DNA of 64,000 nt, from positions 186,001-250,000 of the forward strand of contig NZ_BCYV01000006.1 of the NCBI RefSeq assembly GCF_001598375.1, in the 5' to 3' direction. A model generated the notes under the pieces. That model saw nothing but the letters and a program-made list of their open reading frames with translations, was not told the origin of the DNA and did no database searches. A program made the position numbers and the translations under genes. Of this stretch, positions 47,133-57,007 are shown piece after piece (the stretch's first letter is position 1; each line of letters begins with the position of its first letter). Source of the stretch: Novosphingobium capsulatum NBRC 12533. Lineage in GTDB: Bacteria > Pseudomonadota > Alphaproteobacteria > Sphingomonadales > Sphingomonadaceae.

Positions 47133-48655
47133 GCGGTCTCCAGGGCCAGGCCCAGCGCGCGGGCGCGGGCCTCGATCAGGTCGATGGCGGTGCCACTGGC
47201 CGTGCCGAACACACAGTGATCGGGGCGCAGCAGCACGGCATCGACGCCGTGATCATCGAGCCAGGCGGTGACCGCGCCGGCATCGTCAAGCGACGCGGCC
47301 ACCGTGCGCGTGACGAGGGGAGAGGACCCCGTCACGCTGTCATCCCGAACGAACAGGCGCCAACCCTGGCCAACCGCGTCATCCAGCTTGCGTCCATCGG
47401 CCAGGATCGGCTGGATGAACCGTACGCCTGCACCGGCCGTGCCAGCCAGCACGATACCGGCGGAAATCGCGGGGATCAGGTCGTGCGCGGTTTCGCCGGC
47501 CTTTTGCGCTGCAGTGGCGCGGATACCGGCATCGCGTGTGGCCGCCTTGGCCGGGTCCAGTTCGCAGATATAGCGCCCCGCCGCCACGGCCGCGCCGATC
47601 ACCCCGCGCACATGGGGATCACGTTCGGGCTGATAGCTGGCCAGGATCGCGGGATCGGCGCCATGGTTGACGATCGCGTCCATCTTCCACGCCAGATTGG
47701 CCACGTCGCGCAGGCCATGGCACATGCCCTGGCCGAAGAACGGCGGCGTCTGGTGCGCAGCGTCGCCAGCCAGGAACACGTTGCCGGCCTGCCAGGCTTC
47801 CGCCACCAGGCCGTGAAAGCGATAGGTGGCGGCGCGCACGATGGTGTGGGGCACGTCCTTCATCCACGCGCCGACCAGCGCGCCAACCTGTTCGGGCTGC
47901 ATCATCGCCTGGTCGTCTTCGCCGGGCAGCAGCATGAATTCCCAGCGGCGGTGATTGCCGCGGCCGGGCACCACCGTGGCGGGCCGCGCCGGATCGCACA
48001 TCATCACCGACAGGCGCTGCAGATCGGCATCGGCCGGCACCCCGCTGATCGCCGGGAACGTGACCGGGCCTTCGACCTCGGCATCGACGACGAGCCAGGG
48101 CTCCTCGAACTGAAGATCATCCAGCGCGATGCCCAGCGCCTTGCGCACCGGGCTGCGTGCGCCATCGGCGGCGATCACCCAGCGCGCAGTCAGCGCCGCC
48201 GGCGCGCCGTCAGCCTCGAATTGCACGGTCACGCTGTCATCGTGCTGGTCCAGCGCGGTGAAGGTGGCGCCCAGGCGCAGCGTGATCGCGCCGTTTTCGG
48301 CAAAGGCGGCGCGCAGGTGCGCTTCCAGTTCGGGCTGATAGAAGAAATAGTCGTTGGACCAGCCAAACGGCTTGGGCTTGCCCACCGTGCCCATGTAGCG
48401 GATCACGCCGTGATCGGCGCCGACGTGCAGGTGGCCATCGGTGGCGACCATGTCGGGCAGCACCCGATCGATCACCCCGGCGGTCTGGAACAGGCGCATC
48501 ATCTCGTGATCGAGATGCACCGCGCGCGGCAGCGGATAGTGGTCCAGTTCCTTTTCCAGGACCACCACGCGCAGCCCCGCGCGGCCCAGCAGATTTGCGG
48601 CGAGTGCCCCCACCGGTCCGCAGCCGATCACCGCCACATCGCAACGCTCGGTCAT
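47129..48655 (-). CDS. FAD-dependent aromatic hydroxylase (MhpA-like)
   Basis: 508 residues. The FAD motif VAVIGCGPVGALAANLLGRA, the NADPH/FAD DG motif RWVIAADGARSPVRKALGI and GD motif NVFLAGDAAHQTPPFFGQG identify a class A flavoprotein monooxygenase. It is closest in layout to 3-(3-hydroxyphenyl)propionate hydroxylase. Adjacent to the amidohydrolase without a gap (TAAATG). Confidence 0.9.
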   Translation of the reverse strand: MTERCDVAVIGCGPVGALAANLLGRAGLRVVVLEKELDHYPLPRAVHLDHEMMRLFQTAGVIDRVLPDMVATDGHLHVGADHGVIRYMGTVGKPKPFGWSNDYFFYQPELEAHLRAAFAENGAITLRLGATFTALDQHDDSVTVQFEADGAPAALTARWVIAADGARSPVRKALGIALDDLQFEEPWLVVDAEVEGPVTFPAISGVPADADLQRLSVMMCDPARPATVVPGRGNHRRWEFMLLPGEDDQAMMQPEQVGALVGAWMKDVPHTIVRAATYRFHGLVAEAWQAGNVFLAGDAAHQTPPFFGQGMCHGLRDVANLAWKMDAIVNHGADPAILASYQPERDPHVRGVIGAAVAAGRYICELDPAKAATRDAGIRATAAQKAGETAHDLIPAISAGIVLAGTAGAGVRFIQPILADGRKLDDAVGQGWRLFVRDDSVTGSSPLVTRTVAASLDDAGAVTAWLDDHGVDAVLLRPDHCVFGTASGTAIDLIEARARALGLALETA

Positions 48656-49888
48656 TTACGCGGCCTCGGCAGCGGCGGGCGCCTTGTACAGGGCGCCGCC
48701 CTTCATGATCATGGAAAGGCGGGCAGCGTCCTGCATGATCGCCACGTCCTGCGTGGGATCGCCATCGACGAGCAGCAGATCGGCCAGGAAGCCTTCGCGC
48801 ACCTCGCCCACGGCAAGGCCCATAAGCTCACCACCCAGACGCGTGGCTGCCACCAGCGCCTCGGCCGGGGTATAGCCATAGTATTCCACGAAATGCGCCA
48901 GATCGCGGGCATTGCGGCCGTTGGGATTGAACGGGAAGCCATAGTCCCCGCCGATCAGCACCTTGACCCCTGCCGCCTTGAGCGCGGGCACCAGGGCCCG
49001 TTCACGCTCCAGCCGCTCGGCAGCGCTGGCTTTCATCGCGCTCATGTCGATATGCGGCGGCGGGCTGGCTTCCAGCGCACCCACCGAAACACCCGGACCC
49101 GGGGCATAGAACGTGGTGTCCTTGGCCGCGATCATGCGCGCCACGGCTGCGTCATCGGCGTAAGAGGCGTGATAGATCACCCGCGCCCCGGCATCGAGCG
49201 CCAGGCCGATCGCCTCGGGATAATAGGCATGGGCTGCGATCCACAGGCCGGCTTCGCGGCAGGCCTCGCCAGCGGCGACCATTTCCGCTTCGGTATAGAG
49301 CACGTGTTGCGCGGTGCCCTGCTTGAGCGCGTCTTCGCCCGACACCACCAGCTTGATCGACTTGACGCCTTGGTCAGCGCAATAGGCCACGAAGGCGCGC
49401 ATCGCGTCGGGGCCGCGGCCGTTGAACACGTTGCCGGTGTCGACGCCTTCGTCGCCTTCGGGGCTGCGCTCGATGGTGGAGGGCACATAGCGCGGGCCGG
49501 GGGTTTCGCCCGCGGCGATGGCGGCGGCCAGTTCCGGCTCGATCCCGTCGACCAGCGCGCCGGCCGAATAGAGGCTGGTAAAGCCCTGGTCGAGCAGCAC
49601 GCGCGCATTGCGCCAGGCTGCCACTTTCAGTTCCTCGGGCGGCAGGATGAACTGGTGGTAGATCTTCTCGATCGAGGAGCCCCAGGTCAGATGGGTGTGG
49701 GCATCGACCATGCCGGGCATCAGCGTGCGGCCGGCACCTTCGATCCGCTGGTCATGGGCTGCGCCATCCAGCGCATCGGCACCTTGGGCCACGTGGGCGA
49801 TGTGTTCGCCATCCACCAGCACGCTGCCGGCATAAGGAGCGCTGCCACTCCCATCGAAAATCCTGACATCGCGGATAAGGGTCCGCAT
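48656..49888 (-). CDS. Amidohydrolase-superfamily metal-dependent hydrolase
   Basis: 410 residues. Metal site MPGMVDAHTHLTWGSS, then IKLVVSGEDALKQG, H in WIAAHAYYPEA, H in RVIYHASYADD, and Asp in LIGGDYGFPFN. Imidazolonepropionase-like layout; probably opens an amide or lactone. ATG 49888 has GGAGAG. First gene of the catabolic operon. Confidence 0.88.
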   Translation of the reverse strand: MRTLIRDVRIFDGSGSAPYAGSVLVDGEHIAHVAQGADALDGAAHDQRIEGAGRTLMPGMVDAHTHLTWGSSIEKIYHQFILPPEELKVAAWRNARVLLDQGFTSLYSAGALVDGIEPELAAAIAAGETPGPRYVPSTIERSPEGDEGVDTGNVFNGRGPDAMRAFVAYCADQGVKSIKLVVSGEDALKQGTAQHVLYTEAEMVAAGEACREAGLWIAAHAYYPEAIGLALDAGARVIYHASYADDAAVARMIAAKDTTFYAPGPGVSVGALEASPPPHIDMSAMKASAAERLERERALVPALKAAGVKVLIGGDYGFPFNPNGRNARDLAHFVEYYGYTPAEALVAATRLGGELMGLAVGEVREGFLADLLLVDGDPTQDVAIMQDAARLSMIMKGGALYKAPAAAEAA

Positions 49889-49991
49889 CGCTTGCTCTCC
49901 CGCGCTGGCCTGGCTCCGGGGTGGCCTGGGCACGCTGGACGCCTATGTGCGCGCGATGCCTATCGGTGGAAAATACTATCTCTCTATCCTG

Positions 49992-50909
49992 CTATAGCTC
50001 AGGACTATACTTGGATGCCATGACATCGAGTAGCGCCTGGGCGGCGATCGAGGGCTGCTCGCCCTGGCGCAGGCGCACGCCGATGCTGCGCTGGAATGCC
50101 GCCTCGCGAATCTCGATGCTGCGCAATACCCCGATCGACAGTTCTGACGCCGCCACCTGGCGCGGCAGCACGGTGATGCGGTCGCTCATCCGCACGATCG
50201 CCTTGGTGGTCAGCAGCGAATCGCAGCGCACCACGTTAGCCGGGACCGGCGCCTGCGCGGCGATGAACAGCGCATCGACCTGGCGGCGGAACGCGCCCTG
50301 CGCTTCGGGCAAGACCCAGGGCAGGCCCGCCACCTCGCGCAGCGACACGGCCGAGGGCAGGGCATCGTGGCGTCGCCCCACGATCAGGGCAAAGGGATCA
50401 CGGGCAAAGGTGCGCTCGGCAATGTCGGGTGGCGGCGCTTCCATCTCGGTGGTGACGAAGGCCAGGTCGATTTGGCGCTGGCGCAACAGGTCGATCAGCA
50501 CGCCATCGGGCCGTTCCACCACGCTCAGTGCGCAAGGGCCGATGCGCGCTTCGAGCCGGCCGATCACGAAGGGCAGCAGGCTGACCAGTGCGCCGGGCGT
50601 GCCGCCGATGCGCAAGGGGCCAGCCAGCCCGCGCGACAGATTGTCCAGTTCCTCCTGAGCGCCGATCAGCACATGGTGCATCGCCTCGGCCCGCTCGGCC
50701 AGCAGGGCGCCTTGCGCGGTGGGGCGCACCCCGGTCTGGCGGCGTTCGAACAGTTGCACCCCCAGCCTTGCTTCCAGCTGGGCGATGGCGGCCGATACCG
50801 ACGGCTGGGCAATGTTGAGCACGCGGGCGGCTGCCGAGATCGAGCCTTCGCGGCATACCGTGCGAAATGTGAGCAAGGCACGCGGATCGATGCTGGGGCG
50901 CTTGTCCAT
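49992..50909 (-). CDS. LysR-family transcriptional regulator
   Basis: 305 residues. N-terminal helix-turn-helix (GSISAAARVLNIAQPSVSAA) and an effector-binding domain. It sits upstream of and in the same orientation as the operon, with a 103-bp gap. Probably controls the catabolic set in response to substrate or intermediate. Confidence 0.93.
   Translation of the reverse strand: MDKRPSIDPRALLTFRTVCREGSISAAARVLNIAQPSVSAAIAQLEARLGVQLFERRQTGVRPTAQGALLAERAEAMHHVLIGAQEELDNLSRGLAGPLRIGGTPGALVSLLPFVIGRLEARIGPCALSVVERPDGVLIDLLRQRQIDLAFVTTEMEAPPPDIAERTFARDPFALIVGRRHDALPSAVSLREVAGLPWVLPEAQGAFRRQVDALFIAAQAPVPANVVRCDSLLTTKAIVRMSDRITVLPRQVAASELSIGVLRSIEIREAAFQRSIGVRLRQGEQPSIAAQALLDVMASKYSPEL
49993..50009. 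promoter_or_regulatory. Candidate LysR binding box
   Basis: TATAG-N7-CTATA, an inverted repeat of T-N11-A type, overlapping the last codons and stop of the LysR gene, about 105 bp before the amidohydrolase ATG. Further ATAG motifs follow toward the operon. Confidence 0.5.
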
Positions 50910-50962
50910 AGCGCCAAGCTATGGGCGCGATCGCCTGGACCGGCAAGAGGTGCCTCAAAGGC

Positions 50963-51066
50963 AGCGGGACCCCGGGTCAAGCCCGGGGTGACGAATAAGT
51001 GGTGGGTGGCGCTGGGTTAGGACATTCCAGCACATCGTCACCCCGGGCTCGACCCGGGGTCCCGCT
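50963..51066. repeat. REP-like long inverted repeat, family 1, second copy
   Basis: Arms at 50963-50994 and 51035-51066, 32 bp each with one mismatch, beginning AGCGGGACCCCGGGTC and ending GGGGTGACGA, spacer 40 bp. Related to the repeat at 11317-11399. Together with the tRNA remnant below, it fills the 345 bp between the LysR gene and the first tRNA. Confidence 0.85.
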
Positions 51067-51126
51067 TGATGGCCGGCGCGGGAACCGCGACCAAAGCGCG
51101 GCGGCCAATGCTGTGGTGGAAAAGGC

Positions 51127-51155
51127 AAACTGGAGCGGGCGAAGGGATGCGAACC
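51127..51155 (-). pseudogene. tRNA-Gly 3' remnant
   Basis: A 29-bp stretch matching the 3' end of the two tRNA-Gly genes (T-arm, acceptor strand and CCA), with one T-to-G change, plus the shared flank AAAC. The other two-thirds of the tRNA is missing. Confidence 0.75.
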
Positions 51156-51254
51156 ACGCCCGAAGCGCTGTTGCGCGTAGGGCCAACAAGAAGACTCGAG
51201 GGTTCCCCGAAATCTTGGGCCATCGCTGTTGGAATATGCCACGCATGGGCAAAC

Positions 51255-51329
51255 TGGAGCGGGCGAAGGGATTCGAACCCTCGACCCCAACCTTGGCAAG
51301 GTTGTGCTCTACCCCTGAGCTACGCCCGC
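51255..51329 (-). tRNA. tRNA-Gly (GCC), copy 1
   Basis: 75 nt including the encoded CCA. Acceptor GCGGGCG / CGCCCGC, anticodon loop CTTGCCAAG (GCC), T-loop GGTTCGAATCC. Identical to copy 2. Confidence 0.96.
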
Positions 51330-51375
51330 TCGGCGTTTGCGCGGGCCGGAAGCCGGCCGTGCAGGTCTTGAAAAC

Positions 51376-51450
51376 TGGAGCGGGCGAAGGGATTCGAACC
51401 CTCGACCCCAACCTTGGCAAGGTTGTGCTCTACCCCTGAGCTACGCCCGC
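51376..51450 (-). tRNA. tRNA-Gly (GCC), copy 2
   Basis: 75 nt, identical to copy 1 and 46 bp from it. Same anticodon GCC and encoded CCA. The tandem pair probably derives from duplication. Confidence 0.96.
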
Positions 51451-51734
51451 TCTGGCGTTTTCAGTGGGGGGCCGCAAGGGCCATCCCGCTGGGGTGAGGC
51501 GGGCCAATAACGGGGGATTGGGGGCGGCGCAACAGCAAAGTTGCATTTTTCCAGACAAACCCGGCGCGCCCTGTGGATGCAGCTGTGGATGGCGATGCTA
51601 CACTGGCTGGCCTTGGTGCAGATTCGCAGCTCTTGCTGCACTGCCCCTTGCCGAACCGCCAGGCTTTCCCACATGGTGACCGCAGCAGTGCCCGCGCGGC
51701 GCTGCACCGGACCGCATGGAAGTGGAGACGCATA

Positions 51735-52652
51735 GTGGCAAGCCTGGGCCTCAACCTCGACGAACAGAAGGCGGTGGACCGCTTCCGCAAGACTGTCGTC
51801 GAACCTTCGATGACCAAGCTCGTCATCCTCGATTTCTGGGCGGAATGGTGCGGCCCGTGCAAAGCGCTCACCCCGGTGCTGGAAAAGGTGGCGGCCGAAT
51901 ATGCCGACAAGGGGGTGGTGCTGGCCAAGGTCAATGTCGATGAAGAGCAGTTCATCGCGGCCCAGTTCCAGGTGCGCTCGATCCCCACGGTCTATGCCAT
52001 GTTCCAGGGGCAGCCGGTGGCCGACCTTACCCAGGCGCGCGGCGAATCGCAGCTCAAGCAGTATCTCGACCAGATCCTGGCGCAGCTGCCGGTGCAGCCC
52101 GGCGCCCTGGGCGAGGAAGCGCCGCAGGACGTGACGCCGCTTTTGGCGATGGGCGAGGAAATCCTGGGCGAAGGTGATGGTGAGCGTGCCGCCAGCGTGT
52201 TTGCCCAGATCGTGGAAATCGCGCCCGACAATGCCGCGGCCCACGCCGGCCTGATCCGCGCCCTGCTGCTCGCCGGGCACAAGGACGAAGCCGTGCAGGT
52301 GCTCGAATCGCTCGATCCCGCGCTGGCGGCCGATCATGCGCTGGACCAGGCCCGCGCGGCCTTGGCCTTGGCCGAAGACGCGCCCGAGGAAGGCGAACTG
52401 GCCACCCTGCGTGCCGCCGTGGCCGCCGCGCCTGATGACATGGACGCGCGACTGGCGCTGGCCAATGGCCTGTTTGCCGCCGGTGACCGCGATGGCGCGG
52501 CCGATACCCTGCTGGCCATGGTGGCGGCGGATCGCGCCTGGAACGATGGCGCGGCGCGCGCCCGCCTGCTGCAGATTTTCGAGGCGATCGGCCTGGAAGA
52601 CCCGTGGGTGGCGCGCACCCGCCGCAAGCTGTCCACCGTGCTGTTCGGGTGA
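51735..52652 (+). CDS. cnoX: Thioredoxin-TPR co-chaperone CnoX (YbbN)
   Basis: 305 residues. Thioredoxin domain with the active site FWAEWCGPCKAL near residue 40, then TPR region (residues 125-300). In Escherichia coli CnoX lost the WCGPC pair but here it is complete, as in other alphaproteobacteria, so redox activity is likely. It would hold chlorine-damaged proteins for GroEL. GTG start with GGAG at 8 nt. Overlaps the next gene by one base (TGATG). Confidence 0.9.
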   Translation: MASLGLNLDEQKAVDRFRKTVVEPSMTKLVILDFWAEWCGPCKALTPVLEKVAAEYADKGVVLAKVNVDEEQFIAAQFQVRSIPTVYAMFQGQPVADLTQARGESQLKQYLDQILAQLPVQPGALGEEAPQDVTPLLAMGEEILGEGDGERAASVFAQIVEIAPDNAAAHAGLIRALLLAGHKDEAVQVLESLDPALAADHALDQARAALALAEDAPEEGELATLRAAVAAAPDDMDARLALANGLFAAGDRDGAADTLLAMVAADRAWNDGAARARLLQIFEAIGLEDPWVARTRRKLSTVLFG

Positions 52653-53284
52653 TGGCGATGGGTGGCGCGATCGGCACGGTCAGGCTTTCGATCTTTCCGC
52701 TATCGGGCGCGCTGCTCTTTCCCGGCCTGCAGCTGCCGCTGCACATCTTCGAACCGCGTTATCGCGCCATGGTGTCTGATGCCCTGGCCCGCGATCGCCG
52801 CATCGCGATGATCCAGCCCCAGTCGGCTGGCGATGGCGCGCCGCTGTTCCAGGTGGGCTGCGTGGGCAAGATCGAGGATGTCGAGGCGCTGGAAGACGGG
52901 CGCTACAACATCGTCCTCTCGGGCATCGCGCGCTTTCGCGTGCTGCGTGAACTCGATGCCAAGACCCCGTTCCGCCAGGTGGAGGCCGAACTCCTCAGCG
53001 ATGACCTGGGCGAAGCGCTGAGCGCGGTGGAGCGTGCCGGCTTCGAGCGCGAGGCGCGCACGTTTGCCGATGCCCAGGGCTATGCCGTGGATTGGGATTC
53101 GGTGGCGCGGCTGGATGACCAGTCGTTGATCAACGGCGTGTCGCAGATCGCCCCGTTCGACGTGGCGGCCAAGCAGGCCCTGCTCGAAGCGCCAAACCTG
53201 GCGACGCGGTGCGAACTGCTGATCCAGCTGATGCAGTTCTTTGGCCGCCGCGATTCCGATGATGGCGCGGTAACCCTGCAATAG
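52652..53284 (+). CDS. Lon N-terminal (LON substrate-binding) domain protein
   Basis: 210 residues. LSIFPLSGALLFPGLQLPLH and EPRYRAMVSDALARDRRIAM match the Lon-N fold without ATPase or protease. Common next to cnoX in alphaproteobacteria. Role unknown; perhaps substrate recognition for Lon. Confidence 0.88.
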   Translation: MAMGGAIGTVRLSIFPLSGALLFPGLQLPLHIFEPRYRAMVSDALARDRRIAMIQPQSAGDGAPLFQVGCVGKIEDVEALEDGRYNIVLSGIARFRVLRELDAKTPFRQVEAELLSDDLGEALSAVERAGFEREARTFADAQGYAVDWDSVARLDDQSLINGVSQIAPFDVAAKQALLEAPNLATRCELLIQLMQFFGRRDSDDGAVTLQ

Positions 53285-53303
53285 GGCTCTGGCCATACCC
53301 ATG

Positions 53304-53340
53304 AAAAAGGGCGCGCCGGCCAGCCGACGCGCCCTTTTTT
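53304..53340. terminator. Bidirectional terminator between the Lon-N gene and thrS
   Basis: 12-bp stem AAAAAGGGCGCG / CGCGCCCTTTTT with T-runs in both directions, between convergent genes. Confidence 0.9.
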
Positions 53341-53367
53341 CGTTCTGTTCGGTGCCGGGCTGGCGCG

Positions 53368-55359
53368 TCAGCCGCGCAGGTCGGGCGCCAGGGCATCCTG
53401 CTTGATCAGGGCGATGGCCTCGGCCAGCGGCAGCACCTGCTGTGCCTGTTCGCCCAGGCGGCGGATTGCCACGGTGCCTTCCTCGGCCTCGCGCTTGCCC
53501 ACCACCAGCAGGTACGGCACCTTCTGCAGCGAGTGCTCGCGCACCTTGTAGTTGATCTTTTCGTTGCGGGTGTCGCTCTCCACGCGGATGCCGGCGGCGC
53601 GCAGCGCCTCGGTCGCTTCCACGGCATAGCCATCGGCATCCGACACGATGGTGGCGACCACCGCCTGCGTCGGCGCCAGCCAGGTGGGCAGCTTGCCGGC
53701 GAAATGCTCGATCAGAATGCCGATGAAGCGTTCATACGAACCGAAGATCGCGCGGTGCAGCATGACCGGGCGATGGCGCTCGCCATCTTCGGCAATATAG
53801 CCGGCGTCGAGCCGTTCGGGCAGCACACGGTCAGACTGGATCGTGCCCACCTGCCAGGTGCGGCCGATCGCGTCGGTCAGGTGCCATTCCAGCTTGGGCG
53901 CATAGAACGCGCCTTCACCTGGCAGTTCTTCCCAGCCATATTCGGGCGTCGCGAGGCCGGCGGTGGCGACCGCGTCGCGCAGTTCGGCCTCGGCCTTGTC
54001 CCACATCTCTTCGCTGCCAAAGCGCTTTTCCGGGCGCAGGGCGAGCTTGATCGAATAGGTAAAGCCGAAGTCCTTGTAGATGCGGTCGGCCAGTTCGCAG
54101 AACGCGCGCACTTCGTCCACGATCTGGTCTTCGCGGCAGAAGATATGCGCGTCATCCTGCGTGAACTGGCGCACGCGCATCAGCCCGTGCAGCGCGCCAT
54201 GCGGCTCGTTGCGGTGGCAGCAGCCGTTTTCATAGAGGCGCAGCGGCAGTTCGCGATAGGACTTGAGGCCCTGGCGGAAGATCAGCACGTGGGCCGGGCA
54301 GTTCATCGGCTTCAAGGCCATCCAGTCGGCCTCGCCGCTGATCACCGGGCCCTCATCGTCGGTGTTTGGCACCTCGTCGGGGATCACGAACATGTTTTCG
54401 CGATACTTGCCCCAGTGGCCGGATTGCTCCCACTGGCGCGCGTCCATCACCTGCGGGGTCTTGACCTCGCGATAGCCGGCGCCGTCGATCGCGCGGCGCA
54501 TGTAGGCTTCCAGCTCGCGCCAGATGCGATAGCCCTTGGGGTGCCAGAACACCGAGCCGTGCGCTTCGGCCTGAAGGTGGAACAGGTCCATCTCTGCGCC
54601 CAGCTTGCGGTGGTCGCGCTTGGCGGCTTCCTCCAGGCGGTGAAGGTGCGCATCAAGCTGCTTCTTATTGAGCCAGCCGGTGCCATAGATGCGGCTGAGC
54701 ATCGCGTTCTTCTGGTCGCCGCGCCAATAGGCGCCGGACACGCGCGTCAGCTTGAAGGCATTGGGATCGAGCTTGCCGGTGGAGGCCAGGTGCGGGCCAC
54801 GGCACATATCGAGCCAGTCGTTGCCCGACCAGTAGACCGTCAGCTCCTCGCCCTCGGGCAGTTCGGCGGCCCATTGCGCCTTGAACGTTTCGCCCTGCTC
54901 GGTCCAGCGGGCGATCAGGTCTGCGCGGCTCCAGGCCTCGCGGCGCAGCGGCTTGTCGGCGGCGATGATCTTGCGCATCTGCGCCTCGATCGCCGGCAGG
55001 TCTTCCTCGGTAAACGGGCGGACCGGCGCAAAATCGTAATAGAATCCATCGTCCGTGGCCGGGCCGAAGGTGATCTGGGTGCCGGGGAACAGCGCCTGCA
55101 CCGCTTCGGCCAGAACGTGGGCATAGTCGTGCCGCACCAGTTCCAGCGCGTCGGCTTCGTCGCGCGCGGTGACGAGCGCCAGTTGCGCGTCGCCTTCGAA
55201 TGGGCGGGTGATGTCGAACAGCTCGCCGTTCACGCGCGCACCGATCGCGGCCTTGGCCAGGCCGGGGCCGATCGCGGCGGCAATATCGGCCGGCGTGGTG
55301 CCCGGCGCCACTTCGCGCAGCGAGCCATCGGGCAGGGTGATCTTGAGCAGGTCTGACAT
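53368..55359 (-). CDS. thrS: Threonyl-tRNA synthetase
   Basis: 663 residues. TGS domain, editing (SAD) domain, class II core with the zinc region [13 protein letters not shown] and motif 2 near YRNEPHG-type [15 protein letters not shown], then the anticodon domain. The ATG at 55359 ([13 protein letters not shown]) is the homology start; the frame is open upstream. The 230 bp between thrS and the glycosyltransferase holds a small hairpin (CACCCCCGGCAAGCCGGGGTG-like, near 55520) but no gene. Confidence 0.96.
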   Translation of the reverse strand: MSDLLKITLPDGSLREVAPGTTPADIAAAIGPGLAKAAIGARVNGELFDITRPFEGDAQLALVTARDEADALELVRHDYAHVLAEAVQALFPGTQITFGPATDDGFYYDFAPVRPFTEEDLPAIEAQMRKIIAADKPLRREAWSRADLIARWTEQGETFKAQWAAELPEGEELTVYWSGNDWLDMCRGPHLASTGKLDPNAFKLTRVSGAYWRGDQKNAMLSRIYGTGWLNKKQLDAHLHRLEEAAKRDHRKLGAEMDLFHLQAEAHGSVFWHPKGYRIWRELEAYMRRAIDGAGYREVKTPQVMDARQWEQSGHWGKYRENMFVIPDEVPNTDDEGPVISGEADWMALKPMNCPAHVLIFRQGLKSYRELPLRLYENGCCHRNEPHGALHGLMRVRQFTQDDAHIFCREDQIVDEVRAFCELADRIYKDFGFTYSIKLALRPEKRFGSEEMWDKAEAELRDAVATAGLATPEYGWEELPGEGAFYAPKLEWHLTDAIGRTWQVGTIQSDRVLPERLDAGYIAEDGERHRPVMLHRAIFGSYERFIGILIEHFAGKLPTWLAPTQAVVATIVSDADGYAVEATEALRAAGIRVESDTRNEKINYKVREHSLQKVPYLLVVGKREAEEGTVAIRRLGEQAQQVLPLAEAIALIKQDALAPDLRG

Positions 55360-55589
55360 CGGATCTCTCTTACGGGATATGGCGCGGGCCATGGCACAAG
55401 TGCCGCGGCGGAAAAAGGGGCGGCATCTGGGGTTTCGCGTGATCCGGGAGGAAGATGCCATTCCGCCCGAACCGGGGCGGTGGCTTCGCGCGGGCGCCGG
55501 TCAGGCGCGCAGGCGATTCCACCCCCGGCAAGCCGGGGTGGTGGTAGTGAGCGTGCAAAGGCAAACCGCCGGGTGCATGGCCAGCGCCT

Positions 55590-56897
55590 TTAGCGCAGCG
55601 CGGCGGCTCTGTCACGCGCCAGCAGCAGCCGCGCGATCAGCCAGGCGGCCATGATGCACACGAACGGCATGGCCGGATAGTGAAAGCGCGATTGCCCGGA
55701 AAAGACCACGGCGATCAGGCTGGGATAGGCGGCAATGCCATAGGGCAGCAGCCACCAGTCGACCAGGCCAAGACCGGCGCGGCGGCGGGCGCGGATCATC
55801 ACCGGAAAAGCCGCCACGAACAGCGCGAGCAGCGCCCAGTACCAGGCCTGGTTGGCCAGGCGCAGCGCCAAGAAAGCGTGCGGCGCAGCGGCAAAGGCCC
55901 ACGAACCAGTTTCATAGGCCCATTGCCCTTCGCCATCCGGGCCCCACAGGCGCACGAACTTGGCCGGCATCAGCGCGATGAAGCGTGCGGGGTGCGCCTT
56001 GATCCAGTCCATGCCCAGCGCCTTGGCCTGCGCGTCATAGGCCAGTTCGCCCAGATCGGTGCGGGCGTCGAGCGCCTTGACCACTGGATCATCGGGCGTG
56101 AACGTGCCGCGCGCGCTATCGTTGTTGCCAGTGAGCAGGGTGATGCCGCCGTTGGTGGAAACAAACACCCAGGCGCCCAGCGCGCGATGGTTGCGCATCG
56201 TCCAGGGCGTGATCACCAGCAGCGCGGCTGCGCCCATCACCAGGCCCTGGCCGACAATGCCGGGCAGGCGCTGCCGCAAGGCCGGCGCGCGCAGCCAGGC
56301 AATGCCCAGCAGCAGCGGCGCCATGATCAGGCTTTGTGCCTTGACCAGCGTGGCGAGGCCCAGCACCAGACCCGCGAGGATCGTCCAGGCCCAACCACTG
56401 CGCGCCACCGCGATCCAGCACAGCGCCAGCAGCAGCGTGGTATAGAACACCTCGGTCAGCGCCAGCGGCACATAGAGCACGGCGTTGGGATAGACCGCCC
56501 AGAGCAGCAGCGTGATGCGCCCCGCCGCCTCGCTGCCACCCAGCCGCCGCCCGAGATCGAGCGTGAACCAGCCCGCTGCCGCCGAGAGCGCCAAATTGAA
56601 CAGGCCGACCGCCCAGATCGACGGGCCGGAGATGCGCAAGACCAGGCTGAGCGCCAGTGGCCAGCCCGGCGGCCAATAGGCCGTGGGCGCGCCATGATCG
56701 CCCAGATAACCCCGACCCTGCGCCATCATCGCCGCGCGCGAGAAATACCAGGCGGCGTCCGATGTCGGCTCCACCGCCGCCAGAATCGCCAATGCGCGCA
56801 AGCCCAGCGCCAGCGCGAACAGCACGATGACCGTGCGGCGCCCCTCCGCCAGCCAAGCCCAAGCCCGATGCAATGTCTGCCCCATGCCAAGCGCCAT
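55590..56897 (-). CDS. Polytopic membrane glycosyltransferase (ArnT/PMT-like)
   Basis: 435 residues with about ten membrane spans. Near the N-terminus EPTSDAAWYFSRAAMM carries the acidic motif of GT-C enzymes, with YWPPGWPLALSLVL following. Would transfer a sugar from a lipid carrier to an envelope acceptor. No other glycan genes are nearby. ATG at 56885 is an alternative start. Confidence 0.75.
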   Translation of the reverse strand: MALGMGQTLHRAWAWLAEGRRTVIVLFALALGLRALAILAAVEPTSDAAWYFSRAAMMAQGRGYLGDHGAPTAYWPPGWPLALSLVLRISGPSIWAVGLFNLALSAAAGWFTLDLGRRLGGSEAAGRITLLLWAVYPNAVLYVPLALTEVFYTTLLLALCWIAVARSGWAWTILAGLVLGLATLVKAQSLIMAPLLLGIAWLRAPALRQRLPGIVGQGLVMGAAALLVITPWTMRNHRALGAWVFVSTNGGITLLTGNNDSARGTFTPDDPVVKALDARTDLGELAYDAQAKALGMDWIKAHPARFIALMPAKFVRLWGPDGEGQWAYETGSWAFAAAPHAFLALRLANQAWYWALLALFVAAFPVMIRARRRAGLGLVDWWLLPYGIAAYPSLIAVVFSGQSRFHYPAMPFVCIMAAWLIARLLLARDRAAALR

Positions 56898-56919
56898 ACC
56901 ACGGCATGGTTAAAGAAAA

Positions 56920-56956
56920 GCCCCCTCCTCTTCAGAGGAGGGGGTTGGGGGTGGTG
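56920..56956 (-). repeat. Palindromic repeat, family 2, copy C'
   Basis: Inverted orientation copy (core CCTCCTCTTCAGAGGAGG then TTGGGGGTGGTG), 22 bp upstream of the glycosyltransferase start. Confidence 0.88.
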
Positions 56957-57007
56957 CGAGGTGTAGAGCAAGCATTTGATTTTACGAAAAACGCCGTGCC
57001 AGATTTC

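Noticed and set aside
40273..50909. The catabolic set as a benzoxazinoid or flavonoid glycoside pathway
   Set aside because: The individual enzymes fit several aromatic routes, and no signature gene of a specific pathway is present.
50955..51439. Short frames across the tRNA-Gly genes encoding RIPSPAPV-type peptides
   Set aside because: They arise from the repeated tRNA 3' ends, not from a protein family.
53533..55356. A 607-codon plus-strand frame opposite thrS
   Set aside because: Antisense shadow with His/Gln/Ala-rich composition and no motif.
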